This document shows, piece after piece, positions 57,001-64,000 of a stretch of 64,000 nt of DNA. A program made the translations under genes and the position numbers. Source of the stretch: Cornus controversa (Eukaryota > Streptophyta > Magnoliopsida > Cornales > Cornaceae); NCBI GenBank assembly GCA_026545225.1, contig CM048853.1, forward strand, positions 41,556,755 to 41,620,754, read 5' to 3'. The notes under the pieces were generated by a model. It saw only the letters and a program-made list of their open reading frames with translations, searched no databases and was not told the origin of the DNA. The stretch's first letter is position 1. Every line of letters begins with the position of its first letter.

Positions 57001-58262
57001 TCCCATATCTCATTTTTTAATATATTTTCCCATTCCTCTAGTTCCAGTTTAGACCGCAAGAGACCTCCAATTGATTTTATCGCTAAAGGCAAGCCTTTAC
57101 ATTTCTCCACAATTTGTTCACCAATCTTCTTTAGGTCCGAATAAGCCACATAATCTCTGCTCCCAAATGCATGCTTTGCAAATAATGACCAACTATCATC
57201 AAACGACAATTGCTTTAAGTGATGACTAGGAGCAGTGCCCACTACTGATGCAACTTTGTCAGTGCGTGTAGTTACCACAATCCTACTTTCAGGCGCTCCA
57301 GTTTTGAAAGGTCTTCTTAAGAGGTCCCAATCAACATAGTTGTCATTCCAGACATCGTCTAAAACAATTAGAAATTTCTCCCCTGCGAGGCTCTCTTTCA
57401 ACTTGATTTGAAGTTGATCAAAGCTGTTGATATCATTGTTTGATGCGGTGACATCATCCAAAATTTTCTTTGTTATCATACAAATATCAAATGCTTCAGA
57501 AACGCAAACCCAAGATTTTACATGAAAAATCTCATTTACTCTGGCATCATTGTATACAAACTGTGCAAGGGTTGTCTTGCCCATCCCACCCATGCCTACA
57601 ATTGGGATCACACCGATCCCATTATCAGTTGCATTGCCAGACAACAGCAATTCAAATATCTTCTCTTTATCGTTCGTCCTCCCATAGACATCAGATTCAT
57701 CTACCAGAGAAGTTGTTTCTTGTCTTTGCAATTGTTTTCTTCCAACATTCTCTCTCAAGTTAAGAGATTTTTTTTGCTTGACAAACCACTCCAACTTACT
57801 GATTAACCCTCTCATTCTGGACTCTATCACATCTTCAGACATATAAGCAGAATTCGAGATTGAATTATTAATGCGTAACAGAGATTGCTTAATGGGACTG
57901 AGAAATCGAGTGAAACCAACCTGAATTGTGGTGTTTTGGGATTGGGACTGATGATGATGATCAGCTTCCAACTTGTCCCTCAAGGCTTTGGTAGTGATCT
58001 CATCCAGCAAATCCTCAGCTTGGTAGACAACATGTTGGAGCTCGTCGAGCCAAGCTTTCACATGTTTGTTGGTAATCTGCTTGTCCTCTGCATCATCCTG
58101 CACTGCTTGAAGGGCCAGCAAGATTGCCTTCAGCTTGTCTATGAGCCCATCATCGAGCTTTCGTTTGGAAAAGAAGCTTATGAGTTCGCGAGAAGCCAAC
58201 CGATCAAACAGCACTTGAAGGGAAGCTGAGAGAAAAGCTCCACCCACCAAAGCTTCAGCCAT
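54060..58262 (-). CDS. CC-NB-LRR (CNL) disease resistance protein, 1400 aa, single exon
   Basis: An intracellular immune receptor of the RPP13-like-1/R3a-type CNL group, which senses pathogen effectors and uses ATP/ADP exchange as a switch. Residues about 5-135 are the Rx-type coiled coil, with QAEDLLDEI at 81-89 in the EDVID position. The NB-ARC spans about 195-520: P-loop GMGGMGKTT 223-231, RNBS-A near 247-262, kinase-2 LIVLDDVW 298-305, RNBS-B VVTTR 329-333, GLPLA 390-394, RNBS-D CFAYCSIFPKDY 445-456, MHD motif in MHDLIHDLA 509-517. Residues about 590-1385 are leucine-rich repeats, with a tandem run of 23-residue repeats at about 930-1005. All switch motifs are intact and no stop interrupts the frame. 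The ATG is chosen because MAEALVGGAFLSASLQVLFD is the standard start of this group. The length suits the group. It lies between two cysteine synthase pseudogenes on the same strand. Confidence 0.95.
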   Translation of the reverse strand: MAEALVGGAFLSASLQVLFDRLASRELISFFSKRKLDDGLIDKLKAILLALQAVQDDAEDKQITNKHVKAWLDELQHVVYQAEDLLDEITTKALRDKLEADHHHQSQSQNTTIQVGFTRFLSPIKQSLLRINNSISNSAYMSEDVIESRMRGLISKLEWFVKQKKSLNLRENVGRKQLQRQETTSLVDESDVYGRTNDKEKIFELLLSGNATDNGIGVIPIVGMGGMGKTTLAQFVYNDARVNEIFHVKSWVCVSEAFDICMITKKILDDVTASNNDINSFDQLQIKLKESLAGEKFLIVLDDVWNDNYVDWDLLRRPFKTGAPESRIVVTTRTDKVASVVGTAPSHHLKQLSFDDSWSLFAKHAFGSRDYVAYSDLKKIGEQIVEKCKGLPLAIKSIGGLLRSKLELEEWENILKNEIWDLQESKILPALKLSYHYLPSHLKRCFAYCSIFPKDYKIEKEKLVQLWIAIDLVQQHKNNTLLEDAGNYYFCELLARSFFQKSTHSYFLMHDLIHDLAQDISGEFSLMLEDGKPLNHICEKIRHFSYVKGTYDAFEKFKAVNEFKYLRTFISFFGGWGPFLGNKVLHDLLPSLRCLRVLSLSKYQIFELPQSIENLIHLRYLDLSVTNIKRLPDSITTLCNLQTLDLSYCVALAELPMNMGKLINLRHLDIRETKLTKMPMQMSRLKDLQHLTYFVVGRNNGSRISGLKEICQLRGQLLISGLQNVTSGLDASEANMKDKKHLEGLVLEWNGDTSDTQKERDILDKLQPHAGVKYLSIFKYGSTRFPDWLGGAHSFHNMVSLSLKKCANCCSLPPIGQLPSLKYLGIEGMKSITEVGWEFYGNASSSSIKPFQSLEILSFKEMEEWEEWQALGAGEFSRLLELSMVDCPKLTGELSIHFPSLRKLEISKCQQLVSNQVGLLLQDVPSLREMEISGIPNLTELPPQLQHLSSLQELIVSHVPNLRELPPELQHLSSLQKLMISDIPNLTELPSQLQHLSSLQNLEISGMPNLKELPLELCRLINLELLTIKECSGLVSFPDMGLPPMLKSLEIKRCSALQSLTVASTEGMDIMRVNNICLEELCISECSSLLEVSFPFGGLPPPTLETLEISNCRSLEFPLSEKEMEEHNYHTCSIEVLKIDNSCDHLKSLSLGFFPKLLSLLISGCINFKTLSIPNDELRYLLELKVKDCPEMVSFAHGNGGLPAPNMTSFSVYHCKNLVSLPLQMYTLLPSLQSLIIVNCPEVEAFPDGGLPSKLSRLAIYNCEKLMKGRMGWGFQTLPSLGEFYISGAYEEEELLESFPEEWLLPTTLTYLVIQCLPNLKSLNHKGLQHLSALAHLYIQDCPKLQSLPEERLPNSLSRLTIWNCPLLKPRCQRNKGEDWPNISQIRHIRIDGEDIINLE
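55262..55490 (-). repeat. In-frame 69-bp tandem repeats within the LRR region
   Basis: Three to four consecutive 69-bp units, each encoding a 23-residue LRR of the form LPPQLQHLSSLQELIVSHVP. The units remain close copies at DNA level (for example TTCTGAAGAGAAGACA recurs on the plus strand), which points to recent unequal exchange. Confidence 0.85.
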
Positions 58263-58330
58263 CTTCTTTTGTTCTGCAGAGTAGAGAGAGAGAAAGAGAG
58301 AGAGATAGTAGTTGTGAAGAAGAAGACTTC
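58263..58330 (-). promoter_or_regulatory. 5' leader of the resistance gene with a CT-rich tract and possible splice acceptor
   Basis: On the minus strand a CTCTCTCT tract runs into TACTCTGCAG, then AACAAAAGAAG and the ATG. A pyrimidine tract followed by CAG directly before the coding start is what a 5'-untranslated-region intron acceptor would look like. It may equally be a plain CT-rich leader, which is common in plants. Confidence 0.4.
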
Positions 58331-58600
58331 TTCACATGGGCATTGTTTGATCCTTCTTCCAATCAGAATCAACAGTCCAGCAATTTGGAATAAATTATAC
58401 CCATTGACTATGTTTTTTGGCATCGTTCAAAGAAGGCTTTCTGATCACCCCAAAACGGCTCAGTAATCTATTTTTTTGAGTTTTTGTTTGGTGGGACAGT
58501 TCACTGAAGAGGAGAGATCTGGGTCGTCCGATTGTCCTCTGTTGATTCTCTCGTTGTCGGAATCAAAATGGCAAGTTTTTGTTAGGGATAAATATTGAGC
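58331..58600. promoter_or_regulatory. Probable promoter region of the resistance gene
   Basis: The sequence upstream of the leader, up to the MITE at 58601. No clear TATA box or element could be named, so this is placement only. Confidence 0.3.
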
Positions 58601-58804
58601 AATGTTACACGTCATGAAATTATTTCATAAATTTGTATCATAACTGATGTGACAAGTAACGTGGAGAGTTAGTATTGGTGGAATTCCCCCAGATACAGAG
58701 TCCCATGATATTATTATTAAATCCCACCAATGTTAACTCTCCACGTTACCTATCACATCATTCATGATATAAATTCATGAAATAATTTCATGACGTTTAG
58801 CATT
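58601..58804. mobile_element. Fold-back MITE, 204 bp
   Basis: The left 82 bases, from AATGTTACACGTCATGAAAT to AGTTAGTATTGGTGG, are the inverted counterpart of the right 82 bases, which reversed read AATGCTAAACGTCATGAAAT to AGTTAACATTGGTGG, with about 15 percent mismatches and a short loop. The whole element can form one long hairpin. It starts about 340 bases upstream of the resistance gene ATG. No convincing target duplication was seen. Confidence 0.8.
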
Positions 58805-59140
58805 TCTTTAACCAAAAATAAAATAAAATATTTACTTTAAGTTTTTTATTTCGTTTTTATTCGATAAATATACACTATGCTACATAAAACATGAAATAAT
58901 TTTTATTAGGCTATTTTGTTTAAGCCTAAAATGTTTCTCGAAAAATATTTTTAATATTTTTTTATGTTTGGTTACTCAAACCAGATCTTTGACTGTGTAA
59001 TCATTTGCAAAGTAAGGTGCTCATTTTATCCCTCAATCCGAGCCAATCTTACTAATTATTTCAAATTTTAATTCTCATGTTTCCATTACGAATTTGAAAA
59101 TTAAAAATTCATAAACTATTCGATTAACGAATTGGATCCT

Positions 59141-59181
<41 letters not shown>

Positions 59182-60330
59182 AACCTAATAAATTTTATAA
59201 AATATACACTATCCACTTTAGTAAAGTTGATAGTATGTGTTATGGTTAAAAAATAATCTCAATTCATAGAATCGAACCGATCTAATTTGTTAGTTTACGG
59301 ATGGGTTAGATTTGGATTAAACTATTTTACTGATAAAATTGATTTTTATTTTTACCAACTGTACATCACGGTTAATGTCTAGTCTGACCCAAACTGTATC
59401 ACCCATGCAAAAGGGAAGGATGGAGAAACATTTTTAGAAAAACTATTTTTAGCAAATCACCAACAACAAAAATGAATTACATTTTAAATTTCCATAAATT
59501 ATTATTGGAAATTCTACACTGATGAGTCTCGACCGTAGACTCTCAACCTAAAACCGATGCTAGAGAGAAATGAAGAGTGAGTATAGCATACCTTTGATAT
59601 CTATCACTTGTGTTGCGATGACTTTCTCTCTCTCTCTCTAAAATAATGAGAGAGAGAGTTGGTAGGTCATCTTGGAGAAGCAGCTTCTTTAGTTTATTAG
59701 CCCTAATTAGTCTCTTCGTATTGTCTATTATATATACTGTGCAGCAAAAATAATGAAGTTTTGGTATTGCTAATTGATGATACAAGCTTTGGAGGTTCAA
59801 TGGAGTGCTTCATGAACAAATCCATCTTCTGTGTATAATGTAATACCTCTTTCAACTTCATTTTACTTCATATGTATAATGTGTATTTATATTTTGGGTC
59901 ATGAATTTTTTAAGATAATTAATGTTTTTTTTCTTAAATAACCCTAACAAAAAGTCTATGATTGAAAGTGATAAATTTCTTTAATATTTCAGGATTTTTA
60001 TATAAATACGATTATAATAAACCAAACCAATTTTTTTTTTTTTTTGTGACAATATTTTTGGAACTGGAACCAAACACAGGAAAATAAGATGAAAAAAAAA
60101 ACATTTACATGTAAAAAGTAATAATCATTATACACAAAGCAAAGTCTGAGCTCAAAGTATGTCTTCAAAATCTTATATAAGTTTTATTTGAGTTACAAAT
60201 TCAAACCCTACCTTTTGAGTGAAAGGAAAGGCGATACCACTAGGCCAAGGCCTTGGTTATTTTTAAATCTTCACAAACAAAAAAAAATGCCAGAGATTAC
60301 ATTAAGTCTTATTTTTGAAGCTTTACAAAT
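58805..60330. other. AT-rich spacer, no gene seen
   Basis: Contains a (TA)n tract at about 59143-59175 and a (CT)n/(GA)n pair near 59625-59660. Positions 60298-60390 hold a 62-bp tandem duplication around TTTACAAATCAAACTTTATT that marks the edge of the segment shared with 47200-49650. Confidence 0.5.
59143..59175. repeat. (TA)n microsatellite
   Basis: A run of about 16 TA units. Confidence 0.9.
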
Positions 60331-62600
60331 CAAACTTTATTCAAAACAATCAATTGGTTCATTTTTTGAATCTTTACAAATCAAACTTTATTCAAAGCAA
60401 TCAATTGGTCAACGTCCAGCTCAAGATCAGCTCAAACTGCAATACATGAAGCAGCAGAAAGGACAATTCAAACTGGGTAACACCTTACTCAAAAGTCATG
60501 TTTTCCTCTCATGCCTCAAGGAATCAAACAGAGTGGACAAAATTATTGTCTCCAAAGCTGGGGAAAATAACCTGTACAATAAGAAATACAAGTAGCAATT
60601 TCATTGGATTGTTCAAAAATAAATAAAGAAAAGAAAATTAAGTTCATATATACAAAAAATAACTAGCCCCACTCAATTTAACGTTTGGTTCAAGCTTGGT
60701 ACCAGCAGTGTAGAAACACCCAAGGATAGCAAAAAATCAAAGTTGAAAGTTGGAGAAAGGCATGACAGCTATTTGGAACATGCTACTCATTATGTATGTT
60801 ACAATAACATCTCCTTCTGTACCATGTAATATTCTTAGAATTGATCTTCTACTAAGCAATTGTACCAAGAGTATTCTGCCTTCAAAGCAGAATTAAACCC
60901 GAGTTTTCATCTAGTGTTTTTTTCTTTTTTTTTTCCAGTTTTTCTACTCGAAACAAATTGTGAACCTTGATCTGATACATTCACTACATGAAACTCAATG
61001 TCTATCAATAAGGACCTGACAGTTTTATGTGATAATGATCCTTAAAAGTAATGACTATCTGGGTGTGCCACAAGGCAAGGCATCATCCAGTGGCCGGAAA
61101 TCACAAATGAGAGGAATTCTTGCATTACCTTCATGTGCACAAGAGGCAAAACACTTTCAGTTGTCTTTGTTCCCTAAGCGTTGATGCCTATTTAATATAT
61201 TTAATAGTATTTTGTATCTCTTCAAAAAGACATATCCATGGCTGAAGGTTTGTAACTTCTCACTTCCATTTAATATTGTAATACTTGGTACTGTAATACT
61301 TTGATGAATAATTGAACCTCAAACTTAAGGATGTAACTGTTAGAGAGCAAGAGGACTGACATTTTGTCAACCAACATCTCCTCTTTTCTTCCTCTTATTC
61401 ATCTGATAACACTGAAGGACCCAACTTTAGTGTCCTCATGCTGTGTAATGCTGTATCGGAAATTGGGTGATTTTGACCACAAATATCAGCCTAACATTAA
61501 GATCAACTGACATAATATCCTATTGGGCAAGGTCAACTCTTTTATCAGTCTTCAAATATTTAAAAAAATTCAATACCTGCAATCTTACTTGGCAATGGAT
61601 GATTCAATGAGGTAAAAAAGAAACCCACAATAAGTTGTGTACATTAAAAATTATTTGAACCATCATAAAAGAATTCCGATGGAGTAACTCAACAAAATCA
61701 ACCCATAATGAGTATTTAAGATAAGATAGACATTGAGAAGAAATATACATATATAAATCAGATGGATTAAATAAATTTAACTTACAATAATGATTTTCCC
61801 AGCATTTTCCGGCCTCTTCCCATCACTGCAGTTGCTGTAGCCCCAGAAGAAATCCTACCTGCAAAAAATGTCACCACAAACATGATAAAATATGGGAAAA
61901 GTTAAAGATAGAAACAACATAATAGTATAATATATATGGCTAGGAATTTGGAGACTCTGATAAGCAAGAGACGGGTTTTAGAGATGCATGTCAGACCATT
62001 AGAAGAGATCTTAACTAACTGAGAACATACCAGCATTCAAAGCGCGAAGCTTAGCAGTTTCCAAAGCTTCTTTGCTTGACATCTAGAAAGTTACAAAAGC
62101 ATCAAAATTTAGTAAAAAAAATCCATTACATTATGTTTATATGTTTATTACAGCGGACTACAGTCATTACTGCAACACTGCAACTTAACCTTTTGTGCAA
62201 GGGGCAAATTTCCCCTCTAATCTATGGATTGGAAGAAGTAGAGTAGAATCCACCTCAATCCATAAACTTGACAAGCACATGAATTTGACAGGTCAACCGT
62301 AGACCACACTTGGTAATGACTCTAATCGTGGATATGGCCGGATTTACCGTTTTCTGTAAAAATTATAATGATGGAGCCTGCACTCCTCATCTCATGACTT
62401 GCAACCACGCCCAAGAACTACTCAGAAAAGGCTAACCTCAGTTTCCATGTACCAGGATTTTGTTGCGGGTTGTATGCTTGTCTCAGATGGAGTCTCTATT
62501 CAGTGCCATACAGATGCTTCAAGGAAATACTGCCTGGACTTTGTCTCTTAAAGAATTTAAAATTGCAAATGGTTATGTACAGGATTCTTCCAAGTTGGAT
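60330..62600. repeat. Segmental duplication, paralogous to about 47200-49680
   Basis: Long co-linear similarity in exons, introns and flanking sequence. Shared blocks include CTTCATGTGCACAAGA (47908 and 61131), TGTCAACCAACATCTC or -CTAC (48289 and 61367) and CAGTGCCATACAGATGCTTC (49495 and 62502). Direct orientation, about 13 kb apart, with the resistance gene between them. Confidence 0.85.
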
Positions 62601-63541
62601 TGGCTGACACTCTGAATGGAAGAGGTTTCAGAGAATATTGATTGTTTCCAGGAGCTGGTCAGGGTTCAACTTCCAAATCGGACGCGTGTGTCTTACTATC
62701 AGAAAAAGAAAGCACAAACACCTACAAATTTAAACACGGGAACTCTTTGCAAAAAGCTAATGACACTCACATCAACGGTTAGCAAAATGAATGTTACCAC
62801 TCAATACTCACAACCAATAATTCATTATTACGTTGCATCTACTAAGAAAAAGAGATCGGATCTTTTTCAAAGTGTTAGCAACCATCTACTCCAAAAGCTT
62901 AAGCTAATAGAGAGGGTGTAACTTTAATATTTAAATCCTTCAACACGCCCCCTCACTTATGGCCTTCTTTTGGTCCAACATGTGCTTCAATTTTAATTAT
63001 TAGAGTGACGGTGAGGTTTGAACTCATGACTTTACCTACTCTAATACCAAGTTGGTTTATGAGATTGAAAAACAGATCAGGGAAAAAGAAGCAGAAGACG
63101 AAAAACTGAGAAAGGGGAGAGTATCTGATTCTCCCTCACTTTATCTTATTTATACTATCTTGGATAAACACATAATTACTTGTATACCCCTCAGTATAGA
63201 AAAACAAAAGGATAGTTTCCAACACAAAGAAATATGAAGTAGTTAGTTTCTTATCTTATATTTATTCTCTCCTTTGATTAGTTATATTGTACAATACATT
63301 AATGTAATGCATCGCTAGACATGCTTTATAAAGGATGACACTTTGGAATAATGAAACCCAAAGACAGCATGCACCAAGTTCCAAGATACCAATGTGTCTT
63401 GTAACCATGGAATAATATCTCAACTACTCAAGTTTACAACAGCTAAAAAGAAAAGTGAACTAAGGCATGAAAGATATCGTTACTAACCAGGCTTTCCTCC
63501 ATTCAAAACATCACTTTCAGACCTGGTTCTACACCATACAC
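60470..63541 (-). pseudogene. Cysteine synthase pseudogene, copy 2, four exon relics
   Basis: A second relic of the same gene, on the same strand as copy 1. Exon segments on the minus strand: 63488-63541 (VYGVEP, then after a one-base loss RSESDVLNGGKP), 62031-62082 (SSKEALETAKL, with nine bases fewer than copy 1), 61786-61858 (VGISSGATATAV, with a deletion that shifts the frame before the RPENAGK part) and 60470-60571 (FPSFGDN, then out of frame). The exon matching 53012-53081 is missing. GT/AG borders are kept. Introns are also similar to copy 1, so this is a segmental duplication and not a retrocopy. The breaks differ from those of copy 1, so the two decayed at least partly independently. 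Confidence 0.75.
62883..63298 (-). repeat. LTR-element fragment with a primer-site-like motif
   Basis: Positions 62915-63050 resemble a widespread plant interior sequence (CACGCCCCCTCACTTATGG, then GGTTTGAACTCATGACTTTACC). On the minus strand TTGGTATTAGAGTAGG is a worn tRNA-iMet primer site. The block 63053-63298, TGGTTTATGAG to GTACAATACA, could be the adjoining 5' LTR. The matching second LTR was not found. Probably a broken TRIM-like or Copia-like fossil inside copy 2 of the pseudogene. Confidence 0.4.
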
Positions 63542-63592
63542 CTGGATGTAATCAAAAGAAAAGCCCAACAACATAAGAAACAAGAAAATATG

Positions 63593-63593
<1 letters not shown>

Positions 63594-63623
<30 letters not shown>
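63594..63623. repeat. (CT)n(CA)n microsatellite
   Basis: A CT run followed by a CA run, directly abutting the LTR start at 63624. Confidence 0.9.
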
Positions 63624-63937
63624 TGATGCAACCACAGAATCCCTAATTTTCTAGGGTTAACTTTATAATTTTTAGAAACTTTCCATATTTTCAGTAATTT
63701 TCTTGTTTTAATTTTAATTTATATTTGGTAGTTGTCTAATTTATGGCATAGATTGGGGAGGAAGAAACTCTATATAAGGCCGTAATGGTTAGGGTTTGAA
63801 AATTTTTGTTGAAGAGATAATTTACAGCAACTTATAGTTTGCTTTCAATTCTCCTTTCTCTTGCTAATTCTTTTATTTCGTTTCAATATTGTTGTGACGA
63901 CGATTTGATCGTATCCTCTTGGTAAGGCGGCATCATT

Positions 63938-63949
63938 TGGTATCAGAGC
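63938..63949 (+). other. E5 primer binding site, tRNA-iMet
   Basis: TGGTATCAGAGC is the standard complement to the initiator tRNA-Met 3' end in plant LTR elements. It is five bases after the inferred LTR end. Confidence 0.85.
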
Positions 63950-63978
63950 TTTGGTTTCGGCTTTTCGACTGCTCAATC

Positions 63979-64000
63979 ATGCCTCCACGACAACCATCGA
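63979..64000 (+). CDS. gag: E5 gag, first codons only
   Basis: Seven codons (MPPRQPS) are visible before the window ends. The start is inferred from its distance to the primer site and the MPPR opening common in gypsy gag. Nothing more can be said. Confidence 0.45.

Larger units (their letters stand above)
63624..64000 (+). mobile_element. E5: LTR retrotransposon entering at the right edge
   Basis: A putative 309-bp 5' LTR (63624-63932, TGATGCAACCACAG to GGTAAGGCGGCA), with a TATA box (CTATATAAGG) at 63770-63779, is followed by a tRNA-iMet primer site and an ATG at 63979 that opens MPPRQPS. A short LTR, this primer and an MPPR start fit Ty3/gypsy chromoviruses. The rest lies outside the window, so age and completeness are unknown. 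Confidence 0.75.

Noticed and set aside
54646-58229. Several plus-strand frames of 60-156 codons
   Set aside because: They lie antisense to the resistance gene and have no independent features.
62616-62921. 101-codon plus-strand frame near the second pseudogene
   Set aside because: Lysine- and threonine-rich with no domain. It overlaps decayed intron and the edge of an LTR-type repeat, so a gene is not supported.

Overview
This window is nuclear DNA of a flowering plant, most likely a eudicot. The evidence is layered plant Ty3/gypsy retrotransposons primed by tRNA-Asp or initiator tRNA-Met, CACTA, Mutator, hAT and Helitron DNA elements, AT-rich spacers, a plant-type CC-NB-LRR resistance gene, and split exons of a plant cysteine synthase. 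Genus cannot be read from the sequence. No rRNA, tRNA or CRISPR locus was found.

Positions 1-28613 are one nested stack of fossils. The outermost is a plus-strand Athila-like Ty3 element (E1), seen at 1-4484 and again at 26351-28613. It carries a CACTA-type insertion (1499-2276, AAG duplication) and a miniature LTR element (3385-3952, AAGTT duplication). A minus-strand Athila-like element (E2, 4485-26350, duplication ATACA/ATACG) sits in its integrase region. E2 in turn holds a very young gag-only element (E3, 9503-17017, duplication ATAAT, LTRs differing at 2 of 1435 sites), a 2.7-kb solo LTR (18756-21493) and another solo LTR (24585-25766) inside its own 5' LTR.

Positions 28614-47200 are repeat-dominated spacer. 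They hold a second gag-only LTR element with four tandem-repeat arrays (E4, 29483-35972), a Mutator-like element with a 9-bp target duplication (36756-39562), two solo LTRs of the E2 family (38072-39276 inside the Mutator-like element, and 39852-41041), and a non-autonomous Helitron (43338-46168). Several stretches between them carry nothing recognisable.

Positions 47200-63560 are the gene-bearing part. A complete, uninterrupted 1400-residue CC-NB-LRR gene (54060-58262, minus strand) lies between two decayed, directly repeated copies of the 3' half of a cysteine synthase gene, also on the minus strand (47223-53081 and 60470-63541). The first copy has gained a SINE-like insert that is absent from the second, and a hAT-type element in a long intron. 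A fold-back MITE lies about 340 bp upstream of the resistance gene start. At the right edge (63624-64000) another LTR retrotransposon begins, with LTR, tRNA-iMet primer site and the first codons of gag.

Only the CC-NB-LRR gene looks like a working host gene. The young gag ORF of E3 is the other long open frame. I found no convincing novel multi-gene system. The most unusual items are the completely resolved insertion stack, the two gag-only elements, the Helitron with repeated 5' ends, and the paralogous pseudogenes flanking the resistance gene.
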